A stretch of DNA of 64,000 nt from Candidatus Zhuqueibacterota bacterium (GTDB lineage: Bacteria; Zhuqueibacterota; Zhuqueibacteria; Thermofontimicrobiales; Thiofontviventaceae). Made by a program: the position numbers and the translations under genes. The notes under the pieces were generated by a model. That model was not told where the DNA came from. It searched no databases and was given only the letters and a program-made list of their open reading frames with translations. Position 1 is the first letter of the stretch. Each line of letters begins with the position of its first letter. This document shows, piece by piece, positions 1 to 9,424 of this stretch. Location: positions 41,903 through 105,902 of the forward strand of contig JAFGDW010000100.1 in the NCBI GenBank assembly GCA_016931935.1, in the 5' to 3' direction.

Positions 1-511
1 TATCAATTGCTGGAATTACGCCGCGAACACGCAAATCACTACCCGTATAACAGCAAATGATTTTCTTCCCGCATTGTTTCATATCAGTGATTAAATGTCC
101 ATCACGATAAAAATCGAGCCCACCATCGAGTTGGATCACGTCGGCATCTGCGAGTTTCACTTGAGAAATAGCGTCCTTAATTTTTGAACTCCAGATTGTT
201 TCCCGCAAACGGATGAACAATTTTTCAAGTGAGCCGTGCGGTTTCCAGTACAGGGGAATTTTATTCGGGGGAGCGACTGTATTTGAAATAGTAATCCGGT
301 TGCGATCACTAATTAATTTTTTCAGAGTATATAAGCCGGGAAAATTGAATAATGGCAGATTGAGACAGATATCCTCTTCATAGCCACGGTGATGGCGGGA
401 GAACGTGATTAAACGACTATTGTGCCCAATTTCACGCTCTGTTTTAATGAACGTAATCGGAACACCAGCTACATTCAAGGGAGCAATATGAACTATTTTT
501 AGCGGTTTCAA
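1..511 (-). CDS. Glycosyltransferase-like protein, N-terminal part (runs off the window)
   Basis: An open frame of about 170 residues reads leftward off the window edge. It begins KPLKIVHIAPLNVAGVPITF, which looks like the first strand and glycine loop of a GT-B glycosyltransferase, and it contains ADVIQLDGGLDFY. The nucleotide-sugar-binding half would lie outside the window, so donor and acceptor cannot be judged. The best start is TTG at 509-511: the in-frame stop lies ten codons upstream, no ATG is available near the N-terminus, and no clear Shine-Dalgarno is seen. It sits next to a FemAB-like transferase on the same strand, which suggests envelope or surface-glycan work. Family assignment is moderately sure; function is not. 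Confidence 0.6.
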   Translation of the reverse strand, partial: MKPLKIVHIAPLNVAGVPITFIKTEREIGHNSRLITFSRHHRGYEEDICLNLPLFNFPGLYTLKKLISDRNRITISNTVAPPNKIPLYWKPHGSLEKLFIRLRETIWSSKIKDAISQVKLADADVIQLDGGLDFYRDGHLITDMKQCGKKIICCYTGSDLRVRGVIPAID

Positions 512-587
512 ATTTATAATTGGGTAAGAGTCACTAATTTAAGAATAGACGGCGTATTTGCTCAAAGAAATTCGCTAATAAGTTTAT

Positions 588-602
588 CGCGGCAGAGCCG
601 CG
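588..602. repeat. Short GC-rich hairpin, 6-bp stem
   Basis: CGCGGC-AGA-GCCGCG forms a perfect 6-bp stem with a 3-nt loop in the gap after the FemAB-like gene. Almost the same core (GCGGC-TCT-GCCGC) recurs at 56603-56615 inside a repeat element, so this is probably a dispersed palindrome. No T-run follows it on the minus strand, so a terminator role is weak. Confidence 0.5.
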
Positions 603-648
603 AAACAGGCGTTACCAGCAAGATGATCACTGATAACTGCTCACTGAA

Positions 649-1620
649 TCAGTCCCACAATTTCATCCATGTATCGCGGAATACGCCCTGGGCGCCAAAG
701 CTTTCCTTAAAACGGCCCAATCCCCAATTGGGGTCCATATTCACGGTAAAAATACCATAATCGAGATAGCCAAATCCCTGGCGAATCGACCAGCGAATGA
801 TTTCATAAAACAGATAATTGACGCCGCGATATTGTTGAAAGTCTTCATTGTGACTGATATAAAACGCCAACGTTACCCGTTCATTGCAATCGAACATCAC
901 TACACCGGCAACCATATTATCGTCAGCCATAGCAGCAAACAGACGAATGCGTTCCGGGAATAATTGCTTTAAAAGTAGTAATTCATTTAATGAATGAGTC
1001 GGTTGCACATTATGCCGCATTTTCAGGTTCCGCTTGAGGATTCCATAAAAGGTGGCATAATCATCCGATTCCTGAATTGTAACACCAAGTTTAACCGCGC
1101 GGCGCACTGCACGCCGGGATTCCGGGATAAATGTGTTCAATACATCGTCTTCACCAAATGTCAATGGGATAACACTTGAAATTTCGCGCTTTTTATAACC
1201 GAAGCCCGATTTCATCAACGCAAAATCGATGTAATTACTGGGACGGCCAAAATAAATTTGTGGCGGCGGTGTTAAATCAATGCCTTTGAATCCGGAGTCG
1301 ACTGCATATTCTTCCAATATTTCCACCAAACGAAATGCATCACGAATACCGAGATAAAAATGAGTAACAAAACCACCGTATGAAGCTCCTCTGTGGGACG
1401 TAAGAATCTTGCGATGTTCTTCATGCCGGATGGTTGCTGGCATAACAGCCACAATGCGATCATCTTTTTTGAAAATGAGTGAATTGTCTTCAAAACGTCC
1501 TTCCGGATGGTAGCTGAGGAACTGTCGAGTGTGAAAAATCGTGCCATTATTTGCTTGCCAGACAAATGTGTCCCATGTATCGCGCTGCTCAGGTGTATAT
1601 CGTTCAATGGTCAGTTCCAT
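649..1620 (-). CDS. FemAB-like / GNAT-fold acyltransferase (BioF2-like)
   Basis: A 323-residue protein of the FemAB/Acetyltransf_6 type. Such enzymes have two GNAT-like halves and typically transfer aminoacyl or acyl groups to peptidoglycan or glycan acceptors. The C-terminal half shows typical features: RRAVRRAVKLGVTI, then FYGILKRNLKMRHN, then RGVNYLFYEIIRWSIRQG and YLDYGIFTVN. The open frame extends 26 codons further upstream. ATG at 1618-1620 is preferred because it has an AGAGGGA ribosome-binding site at good spacing and starts the conserved domain (MELTIERYT). FemAB relatives also occur with exosortase/EPS systems, but this copy is 34 kb from the EPS locus. The acceptor is unknown. Confidence 0.75.
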   Translation of the reverse strand: MELTIERYTPEQRDTWDTFVWQANNGTIFHTRQFLSYHPEGRFEDNSLIFKKDDRIVAVMPATIRHEEHRKILTSHRGASYGGFVTHFYLGIRDAFRLVEILEEYAVDSGFKGIDLTPPPQIYFGRPSNYIDFALMKSGFGYKKREISSVIPLTFGEDDVLNTFIPESRRAVRRAVKLGVTIQESDDYATFYGILKRNLKMRHNVQPTHSLNELLLLKQLFPERIRLFAAMADDNMVAGVVMFDCNERVTLAFYISHNEDFQQYRGVNYLFYEIIRWSIRQGFGYLDYGIFTVNMDPNWGLGRFKESFGAQGVFRDTWMKLWD

Positions 1621-1735
1621 TGGCTGTTCCCTCTTGAAAAAAGTTTGGCTGGATGAATTACAGGAAAAATGCCACGTATTGATTTCAACACGTGGCATAA
1701 AATATTTTTGATTATCATATGATGAAACGATAACT

Positions 1736-2656
1736 TTATTTACTCTGTTCCATCAATGCTACCATAATTGCTTTTTGTACATGCAACCGATTTTCGGCTT
1801 CGTCGAACACAATGGAGTGCGGCCCTTCAATCACACTGTTGGTGATTTCTTCACCGCGATGTGCAGGTAAACAATGCATCACCAGTACACCGGGTTTGGC
1901 GGCAGCAACCAGTGCATCGTTCACCTGGTACGATTTAAATATTGCTTTACGTGATTCAGCCTCGGCTTCCTGCCCCATGCTTGCCCATACGTCGGTATAA
2001 ATCACGTCTGCATCTTTTACGCCCTCAAACGGATCGTTAACGACTTCCACTTCACTGACAGGATTCTTCTGTGCGTTTGCCACCATGTCAGCATTTGGTT
2101 CATATCCTTTGGGAACGGCTATCGTTAATTTCAACGGATATTGCGCAGCAAAATTGAGCCAGGAATTGGCGACATTGTTACCATCGCCGACATACGTCAC
2201 CTTTATTCCGTCCAATGAACCACGATGTTCAATAATAGTGAACGCGTCCGCCAAAATTTGGCAAGGATGTGTTAAGTCAGTCAATCCATTAATAACCGGG
2301 ACGCTCGAATATTTAGCCAGTTCTTCGATACCATCATGACCAAATAACCGCGCCATGATGATGTCATTATAGCGCGAAAGCACGCGGCCAATATCTGCCG
2401 CCGATTCGCGAGTGCCGAATCCCATTTCGCTGGGGGAAATATACAGGGCATGCCCGCCAAGCTGGAACATGCCAGTCTCAAACGAAATACGTGTCCGGGT
2501 CGATGGTTTCTGAAAAATCATCGCCAATGTATTACCTTTGAGCGGGTGATAGGTTTCGCCGCGTTTTAGTTTATCTTTAATATCTTTTGTCAGTTGAAAG
2601 AGAGCATCGATTTCCTTTTTGTCAATATCCGTTATTTTAAGAAAATCCTTTTTCAT
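1736..2656 (-). CDS. argF: Ornithine carbamoyltransferase
   Basis: Cytosolic enzyme of arginine synthesis: carbamoyl phosphate plus ornithine gives citrulline and phosphate. At 306 residues it has the usual family length. The carbamoyl-phosphate motif STRTR is at residues 52-56, HPCQ at 130-133, and the ornithine-binding/catalytic HCLPAHRGEE begins at 261. These distinguish it from aspartate carbamoyltransferase. No other arg gene is adjacent; upstream lies hslU, separated by 134 bp containing a 12-bp hairpin. The start ATG (2654-2656) is preceded by a GGAGTACC-type ribosome-binding site. Intact and unremarkable. Confidence 0.95.
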   Translation of the reverse strand: MKKDFLKITDIDKKEIDALFQLTKDIKDKLKRGETYHPLKGNTLAMIFQKPSTRTRISFETGMFQLGGHALYISPSEMGFGTRESAADIGRVLSRYNDIIMARLFGHDGIEELAKYSSVPVINGLTDLTHPCQILADAFTIIEHRGSLDGIKVTYVGDGNNVANSWLNFAAQYPLKLTIAVPKGYEPNADMVANAQKNPVSEVEVVNDPFEGVKDADVIYTDVWASMGQEAEAESRKAIFKSYQVNDALVAAAKPGVLVMHCLPAHRGEEITNSVIEGPHSIVFDEAENRLHVQKAIMVALMEQSK

Positions 2657-2711
2657 ATTCGGTACTCCTGCGATAAATAGCCGATGTTGCTAATTCTCTA
2701 ATATTATGACA

Positions 2712-2738
2712 GTCCAGGTTTCTCAAAGAAACCTGGAC
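2712..2738. terminator. 12-bp perfect hairpin between hslU and argF
   Basis: GTCCAGGTTTCT and AGAAACCTGGAC form a perfect 12-bp stem around a CAA loop, 52 bp beyond the hslU stop on the minus strand. No good T-run follows on either strand (minus strand continues TGTCATAATAT). It is therefore either a terminator or RNA-end stabiliser of the hflKC-hslVU transcript, or a dispersed palindrome. The structure is certain; the role is inferred. Confidence 0.5.
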
Positions 2739-2790
2739 GGTGAGATTTTAATGGTCGTAAAATATTTTGTAGTAGGTCGTTTGGAAAGTT

Positions 2791-4149
2791 TTATAAAATG
2801 TATCTGCTTAAATCTTCATCTTCTACAATTTCTTTGAGCCGGTCATGAACAGTTTCTTGCGTGATTTCAATCTGCTTCTTTTTCATTTCAGGAACTTCAA
2901 ACAGAATATCTTCAAGCAGAGTTGTCATAATTGTGTGCAAACGACGTGCGCCAATGTTTTCGGCTTTTTCATTTACATCGCTAGCGGTACGAGCAATTTC
3001 CCAATAAGAATCTTCGCTGAAATTCAGAACAACATCTTCGGTTTTCAACAATGCGATGTACTGTTTAATCAGCGCGTTTTCCGGCTCAGTCAATATTCGG
3101 ACGAAATCTTCGGTGGTCAGGCTATTCAGTTCCACACGAATCGGAAAACGTCCCTGTAATTCAGGTATCAAATCCGATGGCTTGGAGACATGAAACGCCC
3201 CGGACGCGATGAACAACACATGATCGGTTTTCACCATGCCGTACTTGGTCATGACATTAGTGCCTTCCACCACCGGCAGCAGATCGCGCTGCACGCCCTG
3301 GCGGGAAACATCCGGACCATGGCCGTCGTCATCACCGGCGATTTTATCGATCTCATCAAGAAAAACAATTCCGGAATTTTCCACACGCTGAATTGCTTCT
3401 TTAATAACATCTTCCATATCAATCAGTTTTTGCGACTCTTCCTGAATCAAATACTTCTTGGCTTCAGGAATAGTAAGTTTACGCTTTTTGGTTTTCTTCG
3501 GCAACATTGGACCGAATAATTCCTGAATATTTAAGCCCATCTCTTCGATGCCAATTGGTGAAATAACCTGCATCATCGGAAATGAATCGGATGGTGTTTC
3601 CAGTTCGACCGTGCGTTTGTCGAGCAGACCTTCGCGTAGTTGTTCTTTTAATTTTTCACGAGTGCGATTCATTTTTTGAACAAGCTCATCTTCATCGCTA
3701 TCGCTAAAAGCGTCTTTGTCCTTGTTTGGTTTTAATGGTGGCAAAAGTAAATCGAGCAGTCGTTCTTCAGCTAATTGTTCGGCTTTTTCCTGCACAATGG
3801 CTGTTTGTTCGGCACGTACCATTGAAACGGCAAGGTCAACCAAATCGCGAATAATAGATTCCACATCACGGCCAACGTAACCGACTTCGGTAAATTTGGA
3901 CGCTTCCACTTTAATAAACGGAGCGCCTGCCAGTTTGGCTAACCGCCGGGCAATCTCAGTTTTACCAACGCCGGTTGGGCCAATTAAAATTATATTATTC
4001 GGCATGATTTCTTCACGAATATCGCCTTCCACTTGTTGACGGCGCCAACGGTTACGTAGGGCAATTGCAACAGATTTTTTCGCCTTATCCTGTCCAATAA
4101 TATATTTATCTAATTCTTGTACTATTTGCTTTGGAGTTAATTCTTCCAT
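2791..4149 (-). CDS. hslU: HslU, ATPase subunit of the HslUV protease
   Basis: AAA+ unfoldase (ClpY) that feeds substrates into the HslV peptidase. It has 452 residues, normal for the family. Walker A GPTGVGKT is at residues 57-64, the pore loop GYVGRD at 90-95, and the acidic, charged I-domain spans about 110-235. Walker B VFLDEID is at 262-268, and the C-terminal tail ends SRYIL, the element that docks into HslV. It lies 9 bp downstream of hslV and is clearly co-transcribed with it and with hflKC upstream. Confidence 0.96.
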   Translation of the reverse strand: MEELTPKQIVQELDKYIIGQDKAKKSVAIALRNRWRRQQVEGDIREEIMPNNIILIGPTGVGKTEIARRLAKLAGAPFIKVEASKFTEVGYVGRDVESIIRDLVDLAVSMVRAEQTAIVQEKAEQLAEERLLDLLLPPLKPNKDKDAFSDSDEDELVQKMNRTREKLKEQLREGLLDKRTVELETPSDSFPMMQVISPIGIEEMGLNIQELFGPMLPKKTKKRKLTIPEAKKYLIQEESQKLIDMEDVIKEAIQRVENSGIVFLDEIDKIAGDDDGHGPDVSRQGVQRDLLPVVEGTNVMTKYGMVKTDHVLFIASGAFHVSKPSDLIPELQGRFPIRVELNSLTTEDFVRILTEPENALIKQYIALLKTEDVVLNFSEDSYWEIARTASDVNEKAENIGARRLHTIMTTLLEDILFEVPEMKKKQIEITQETVHDRLKEIVEDEDLSRYIL

Positions 4150-4158
4150 ATAAAGCCT

Positions 4159-4686
4159 CTACAATGTTTCAATCATAATATTCGTATTCGTATATATACA
4201 AATCGAGCCGGCAATTTCCATTGATTTTTGCACAATATCTTTTGCCTTAAGATCTGTATTACGCGTAAGTGCGCGCGCAGCAGCAAGCGCATACCCGCCG
4301 CCGGAACCGAGTGCGATAATATTATCATCGGGTTCAATCACATCCCCGTTGCCGGAGATGAGAAAAATATTTTCTTTATTAACAACGGCGAGTTGTGCTT
4401 CAAGTCGCCGAAGGTATTTATCCGTACGCCATTCTTTGGCCAATTCAACCACCGAGCGATTCAAATTGCCCCGGTACTGGTCGAGTTTTGCCTCAAATTT
4501 TTCGAACAGAGTGAAGGCATCGGCAGAAGCACCGGCAAAGCCAGCTAATACGGTATCGTTATGCAATTTACGTATTTTTCGCGCATTGGCTTTGAGTACT
4601 GTATCACCGAACGTTACCTGTCCATCGCCACCCATCGCGACCTGTTCCGCGATGCGAACAGCTAAAATTGTTGTTGCTCTAAACAT
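4159..4686 (-). CDS. hslV: HslV, threonine peptidase subunit of HslUV
   Basis: Proteasome-like N-terminal-nucleophile hydrolase that forms the double hexameric core of HslUV. It has 175 residues. The nucleophile region is ATTILAVR, with the paired threonines at positions 5-6 after MFRA, followed by the conserved [10 protein letters not shown] and NARKIRKL. Activity would need removal of MFRA to expose Thr5. Short leaders of this kind occur in HslV outside the proteobacteria, whereas E. coli has only Met. It sits 5 bp after hflC and 9 bp before hslU. Confidence 0.95.
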   Translation of the reverse strand: MFRATTILAVRIAEQVAMGGDGQVTFGDTVLKANARKIRKLHNDTVLAGFAGASADAFTLFEKFEAKLDQYRGNLNRSVVELAKEWRTDKYLRRLEAQLAVVNKENIFLISGNGDVIEPDDNIIALGSGGGYALAAARALTRNTDLKAKDIVQKSMEIAGSICIYTNTNIMIETL

Positions 4687-4691
4687 ATATT

Positions 4692-5636
4692 TTATTTTCC
4701 TTCGGTCGAATTGATATATTTTAAAAATTCATTATCTGTCGTGAGTAACAGCCAGGTCTTCTCGTCGACAGTATTTTTGTATGTTTCCAGGGTTCTGGTG
4801 AAGGAGTAGAATTCAGGATCTTGCTCGTATGCCGAAGCGTATATTTTTATAGCTTCTGCATCGGCTTTACCTTCGATTTCTTGAGCCTGTTTATACGCTT
4901 CTGAGGTAATTTTTTGTAACTCTTTTTCCATTTCCCCTTCAATTTCCGCACGCTTCCCCTGGCCTTCGGAACGATATTTCTCGGCAATACGTAGCCGTTC
5001 TGCAATCATTCGTTCGAATACTTTATTCCGGACGGATTCAATATAATTCATCCGTTTAATCCGCACGTCAATCAATTCAATTCCGTACTCCGAAACCTTG
5101 TCAGAAGCCGCTTTCAATATGCCTTTTGCTATTTTGTCTCTTCCAGTATAAATAGAGTCAACTCCGGAAGTAGATGTTTCAAGCTCTGTTTCGATAACAT
5201 CCATTTTGCGATTGCTGCTACGAACAACCTCAATCAACACATTGCTTGTGATATAATCTCTGGCCGCAGCATCAATAATATTATCAAGACGAGCTTGTGC
5301 ACCGGACTCGCTTCGAACAGAACGGAAGAACTTTAGCGGTTCAACAATCCGCCAACGCGCATAGGTATCGATTTCAATAAATACTTTATCTTTTGCCGAT
5401 ATTTCTGTTGGTATGCCATCCCATTCCAGAATACGCTTATCAAATTTATTAACTTGATGGATAACCGGTATTTTCATTTTCAGGCCTGCTGTGGTTATCG
5501 TCCGTACCGGTTTACCAAATTTTGTGATAACAACCTGTTCGGTTTCATCGACCACAAAAAATATACCGCTAAATATTGAAATAATAACGAGAATTACAAT
5601 CGCAATGAATAATCCGGCAAATTGTTGTGTTTTCAT
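4692..5636 (-). CDS. hflC: HflC, SPFH-domain protease modulator
   Basis: Inner-membrane SPFH/prohibitin-family protein that, with HflK, surrounds and modulates FtsH in proteobacteria. It has 314 residues. One N-terminal membrane anchor (about residues 9-29) is followed by [20 protein letters not shown], the start of the SPFH domain. A long charged helix follows ([20 protein letters not shown], about 215-250). Its start overlaps the hflK stop by 4 bp (ATGA arrangement), so translation is probably coupled. Co-location with hslVU puts two membrane/cytosol proteolysis systems in one transcript. Confidence 0.92.
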   Translation of the reverse strand: MKTQQFAGLFIAIVILVIISIFSGIFFVVDETEQVVITKFGKPVRTITTAGLKMKIPVIHQVNKFDKRILEWDGIPTEISAKDKVFIEIDTYARWRIVEPLKFFRSVRSESGAQARLDNIIDAAARDYITSNVLIEVVRSSNRKMDVIETELETSTSGVDSIYTGRDKIAKGILKAASDKVSEYGIELIDVRIKRMNYIESVRNKVFERMIAERLRIAEKYRSEGQGKRAEIEGEMEKELQKITSEAYKQAQEIEGKADAEAIKIYASAYEQDPEFYSFTRTLETYKNTVDEKTWLLLTTDNEFLKYINSTEGK

Positions 5637-6652
5637 TTGTTTCCTCCCCCCTGGTTATTTAGCTGGAGAAGAGGCAGAATCCCCTTCATGTCTTCATCAA
5701 CAATATATTTCTGTTGAATTTTGGGAAGTATGTCATTCATCGTTTCAATGTACATTCGTCGACGTGTAACATCTTTGGAACTGCGATAGGCCTGGTAGAC
5801 CGCAATAAATTTATTTGCATCCCCCTGTGCCCGGTTCACCCGGTCGAGGGCATAGCCTTCGGCTTGTTTGATTGTTTTTTCCGCCTCGCCTTTTGCTTTT
5901 GGTATAACTTTATTATATGCCTCATACGCCTGGTTGAGAGCCTTTTCCATTTCCTGGCGTGAAGCGTTTACTTCATTAAACGATGGTTTCACCGGATCCG
6001 GTGGATTGACGTCCTGCAATTCCACATTTTCAACCGCAACGCCCATTTCATATTGATTAAAAATTTCCTGCATTTCCTCTTTTACTTGTTGGGCAATCTG
6101 GCGACGCTTCAGGATGATTACTTCATCGACACTATGATCACCAACGATTTTGCGCATAACCGCTTCGGAAACATCGCGGAATGTGTTGATGGGGCCTTCG
6201 CGTGGCGTCCCACGAACCTTGAATAAATAATTGGCCGGATCGGTAATTCTGTATTGCACAACCCAGGTTACAACTGCACAATTCAAATCGCCGGTCAGCA
6301 TCAGTGATTCCTGTTCAAAACGACGACCTTTTTGGATTTCCGATTGAACGCCCGGACGTACTGTTCGATATCCAAACTCTACCGGGAAAATAAAATTGCT
6401 TCCCTTAAGTTTAATAATCGTGTCGATTCCAAATGGTAATTTAAAATGAAGTCCGGGATTAGCTGTGTTTAGATACTTTCCGAACCGTTTGATAACACCT
6501 ATTTCATCAGTCTTAATTGTATAAAATGAAGAAAAAATAAAGATTGCCAGAATAACAATAATGGCGACCGAGATGATCGCCTGTTTATTAAACTGGGGGA
6601 GATGAAACTGATCATCTCCAAATTGAACTTTACCATCTTTTCCGACTTGCAT
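5633..6652 (-). CDS. hflK: HflK, SPFH-domain protease modulator
   Basis: Partner of HflC in the FtsH-regulating membrane complex. It has 339 residues. A short N-terminal tail precedes a single transmembrane helix (about 25-45), then the SPFH domain begins DEIGVIKRFGKYLNTANPGL. The coiled C-terminal part contains KVIPKAKGEAEKTIKQAEGY, typical of HflK. The N-terminal tail is shorter than the glycine-rich tail of E. coli HflK. A strong AGGAGG ribosome-binding site lies just upstream of the ATG. It is the first gene of hflK-hflC-hslV-hslU; a TTGACA lies about 30 bp upstream but has no properly spaced -10. Confidence 0.93.
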   Translation of the reverse strand: MQVGKDGKVQFGDDQFHLPQFNKQAIISVAIIVILAIFIFSSFYTIKTDEIGVIKRFGKYLNTANPGLHFKLPFGIDTIIKLKGSNFIFPVEFGYRTVRPGVQSEIQKGRRFEQESLMLTGDLNCAVVTWVVQYRITDPANYLFKVRGTPREGPINTFRDVSEAVMRKIVGDHSVDEVIILKRRQIAQQVKEEMQEIFNQYEMGVAVENVELQDVNPPDPVKPSFNEVNASRQEMEKALNQAYEAYNKVIPKAKGEAEKTIKQAEGYALDRVNRAQGDANKFIAVYQAYRSSKDVTRRRMYIETMNDILPKIQQKYIVDEDMKGILPLLQLNNQGGGNK

Positions 6653-7222
6653 GATTTCATGCCTCCTGTATTATGGATGTATTGTCAACTCCTTACGGAA
6701 TGAAATTTCTAATGTTGCAATGTCTCCTTTTTGATTGAGTTGCAATCCTTAAAATAAAAACATAACATTTTTCGTAAGCAATCACAGGGCAGCTTTTCGA
6801 CAGGACAGGATTGCAGGATGTGTCAGATTTACGAGATAATTATTATTTCGATCAATCAAATTTTGGCAATTACTTTAATAGCTACTATTCAGCCACCTGT
6901 CATTCCGGTTTTGATCTACTGTTTTTTTGTGAGAAATAGCGGAATCCAGTCGTAAATGCGCCGTGGCGTGCAGGAATGGCAACACGGGTGAATAGATACC
7001 TTTAATATTTTGTAAATCTAAAGTTCTTAATATATAATCTCGTGATCCCCATCGACAGTGAAATTCGTTTCATATTAAATTGAAATTTGTAATGAAAAAT
7101 AAATCCTGTTCATCCTGAATATCATGTAATCCTGTCAATAATATCCTACTTTATTTAGAAGTCCCGTAAACGTTCACCAATTTATTTCATAGTTTATTAT
7201 AGCAAATATTAAAAAAACAGCC
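6653..7222. other. 570-bp gap between rpoN and hflK with dispersed-repeat remnants
   Basis: No credible gene. At 7103-7136 there is a CCTG-rich unit (ATCCTG-TTCATCCTG-AATATC-ATG-TAATCCTG) of the kind widely dispersed between genes in many bacteria. A related, inverted, degraded unit (GACAGGACAGGATTGCAGGA) lies near 6799-6818. The hflK promoter must lie in this region, but no convincing -35/-10 pair was found. Confidence 0.5.
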
Positions 7223-8656
7223 TTAAATCTTCCGCCGTAATCTTGATACCGGAATCATCATTTGTTCACGGTATTTGGCAACGGTTCGTCGAGCAACCTG
7301 AAAGCCGTCGGTTTTGAGCATATCGGCAATGCGTTGGTCATTTAGCGGTTTCTGTGGATCTTCAGCGTCGATAATTTTCTTAATGCGATTGCGGATTTTC
7401 TTGTTGGAAACATCATCACCACCATCGCGTTTGATTTTTTCGGAGAAGAAATATTTCAACTCGAACACGCCATAATCGGTCTGTACATATTTTCCGCTGG
7501 TCACGCGGCTGACGGTTGAGATGTCCATGCCGATTTCATCAGCGATATCTTTCAGAATCATCGGTTTGATGTATTCTTTGCCGCGTTCGAAAAATTCGTT
7601 TTGACGCTCGATAATTGCTTCCATAACCTTAAGGATCGTGATGCGACGTTGGTGAATTGAATTAATAAGCCAACGCGCTGATTCCAGGCGTTGTTTAATA
7701 TAATCTTTGGTCTCTTTCGTCGTTTTCTTTTTATCAAGTAATAATTGCTTGTACGAATGATTGATGCGAAGGTGGGGGACGTTCCAGTCGTTTAAAACCG
7801 GGCGGTATTCGCCATCTTCTTTGATGACTGCCAAATCCGGAATGATGTAATTCTGGTTCATGTTAATATAACCTTCACCCGGCTTGGGATTCAATTTTAC
7901 GATTTCATCAAGAACGACTTTAAAATCGTCCAGGCTGATGTTCATTTTTTTGGTAATTCGTTCGAACCGTTTGTTTTTAAAATCATCGAAATGATCGCGC
8001 AATACTTCGATCGCTAACTGGTTTGGTTCTTCTTCCTCAAGTAGTTGAATGAGCAGACATTCCTGTAAATTGCGCGCACCAATGCCGACCGGATCAAATC
8101 GTTGCACGACTTGCAGCACCTTTTCAACATCATCCTCGGTAACATTGAAATTCTGAGCGATAATTTCCACATCCACCGAAAGATAGCCATCATCGCCAAT
8201 ATTCCAGATGATGTATTCGCCGATTGCCAGTTCCAGTTCTGATAATCGGGACATATGCATCTGACTTAGTAAATGTTCCGGCAGTGATGATTCGTACACA
8301 TCGGGACGGTCGAATTCTTCAGCGCTGTTATCTTTTTGCGGCTTTATTTCATAGTTATTTTCATCGTTGAGAATTGTATCCCAGTCGACTTCCTGTTCTT
8401 CCTTTTCATCCCGAATAGCCTCAAGATCGACTTCTTCATCTTCATATTCAGAATCGTCTTCGCGCTCTTTCATCTCCATTTCCTGCTCGATTTCCTGTTC
8501 GAGCTCCTCTTCGAGGAATGGATTTTGTTCCAATTCGAGTTTGATGCGCTGTTCCAAACTTACCATTGGCAGTTGTAGCAGCGATGATAATAACACTTGT
8601 TGTGGCGACTGCTTCATGTGCAGTCCCATTTTTTGAGCTAAGCCGATGTTCATCAT
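7223..8656 (-). CDS. rpoN: RNA polymerase sigma-54 factor
   Basis: Sigma-54, which recruits RNA polymerase to -24/-12 (GG-N10-GC) promoters and needs an AAA+ activator to melt them. It has 477 residues. The N-terminal region I is Gln/Leu-rich (GLHMKQSPQQVLLSSLLQLP), followed by a strongly acidic region II (about 50-95), the core-binding domain and the HTH. The RpoN box ARRTVAKYRE is at 455-464. It is the last gene of the lptC-lptA-lptB-rpoN run, 24 bp after lptB, a common arrangement. A sigma-54 activator (46086-47483) and sigma-54-like promoters exist in the same window. Confidence 0.97.
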   Translation of the reverse strand: MMNIGLAQKMGLHMKQSPQQVLLSSLLQLPMVSLEQRIKLELEQNPFLEEELEQEIEQEMEMKEREDDSEYEDEEVDLEAIRDEKEEQEVDWDTILNDENNYEIKPQKDNSAEEFDRPDVYESSLPEHLLSQMHMSRLSELELAIGEYIIWNIGDDGYLSVDVEIIAQNFNVTEDDVEKVLQVVQRFDPVGIGARNLQECLLIQLLEEEEPNQLAIEVLRDHFDDFKNKRFERITKKMNISLDDFKVVLDEIVKLNPKPGEGYINMNQNYIIPDLAVIKEDGEYRPVLNDWNVPHLRINHSYKQLLLDKKKTTKETKDYIKQRLESARWLINSIHQRRITILKVMEAIIERQNEFFERGKEYIKPMILKDIADEIGMDISTVSRVTSGKYVQTDYGVFELKYFFSEKIKRDGGDDVSNKKIRNRIKKIIDAEDPQKPLNDQRIADMLKTDGFQVARRTVAKYREQMMIPVSRLRRKI

Positions 8657-8680
8657 AAGATCGTCACTCCGTAATCAGTA

Positions 8681-9412
8681 TTACCGATTTAACCTGAATT
8701 TTTCTCCCAAATACAGCTTACGTGTTTCCGGATCATTGGCCAAAAACTCCGATGTTCCGGTCTTCAACACAACCCCTTCATAAAGCAGGTACGCACGATC
8801 TGTAATGTTTAGCGTTTCGTGCACATTGTGATCGGTAATTAACACACCAATACCTTTTTCTTTTAAGCTGTGTACAATCTTTTGGATCTCTTCTACTGCA
8901 ATGGGATCGATACCCGCGAAGGGTTCATCCAATAATATGAACTTGGGTTTGGTTACCAGCACCCGGGTAATTTCCGTACGCCGCCGTTCACCGCCGGACA
9001 ATGTATATGCTTTACTTTTAGCAATATGGCTGATGTTCAATTCATCGAGTAATTCGCGCAATCTTTTTTCACGTTCAAATCGTGTGATTTTCATTGTTTC
9101 CAATATTGCGCGGATATTATCTTCAACCGACAGCTTACGGAAAATTGATGATTCCTGAGCCAGGTACCCTAAACCCATTTGCGCCCGTTTGTACATTGGC
9201 AGCTTGGTAATTTCCTGATCATCCAGGGTGATACGCCCCCGATTTGGTCGAATCATTCCGGTGATCATGTAGAAAGACGTTGTTTTGCCTGCGCCATTGG
9301 GCCCAAGCAGGCCGACAATTTCTCCCTGTTTTACTTCCAGACTGACATCATTGACGACGGTACGCTTCCGGTAAACCTTAACTATATGTTCGGCACGTAA
9401 AGTTGATTTCAT
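8681..9412 (-). CDS. lptB: LptB, ATPase of the LPS export ABC transporter
   Basis: Cytoplasmic ATPase that powers LptFG extraction of LPS from the inner membrane and its passage to LptC and LptA. It has 243 residues. Walker [10 protein letters not shown] is at 37-45, the Q-loop region reads [18 protein letters not shown], the signature LSGGERRR is at about 138-145, and Walker B is [13 protein letters not shown]. The switch His is in [10 protein letters not shown]. It lies between lptA and rpoN in the classical order, 12 bp after lptA. Confidence 0.96.
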   Translation of the reverse strand: MKSTLRAEHIVKVYRKRTVVNDVSLEVKQGEIVGLLGPNGAGKTTSFYMITGMIRPNRGRITLDDQEITKLPMYKRAQMGLGYLAQESSIFRKLSVEDNIRAILETMKITRFEREKRLRELLDELNISHIAKSKAYTLSGGERRRTEITRVLVTKPKFILLDEPFAGIDPIAVEEIQKIVHSLKEKGIGVLITDHNVHETLNITDRAYLLYEGVVLKTGTSEFLANDPETRKLYLGEKFRLNR

Positions 9413-9424
9413 GTGTACTTTTTT

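Noticed and set aside
4675..4686. HslV leader MFRA before the catalytic Thr as an anomaly
   Set aside because: Short leaders before the Thr pair are common in HslV outside the proteobacteria; removal would expose Thr5.
6675..6700. TTGACA upstream of hflK as a promoter
   Set aside because: No acceptable -10 at 16-18 bp; the right distance falls on the ribosome-binding site.
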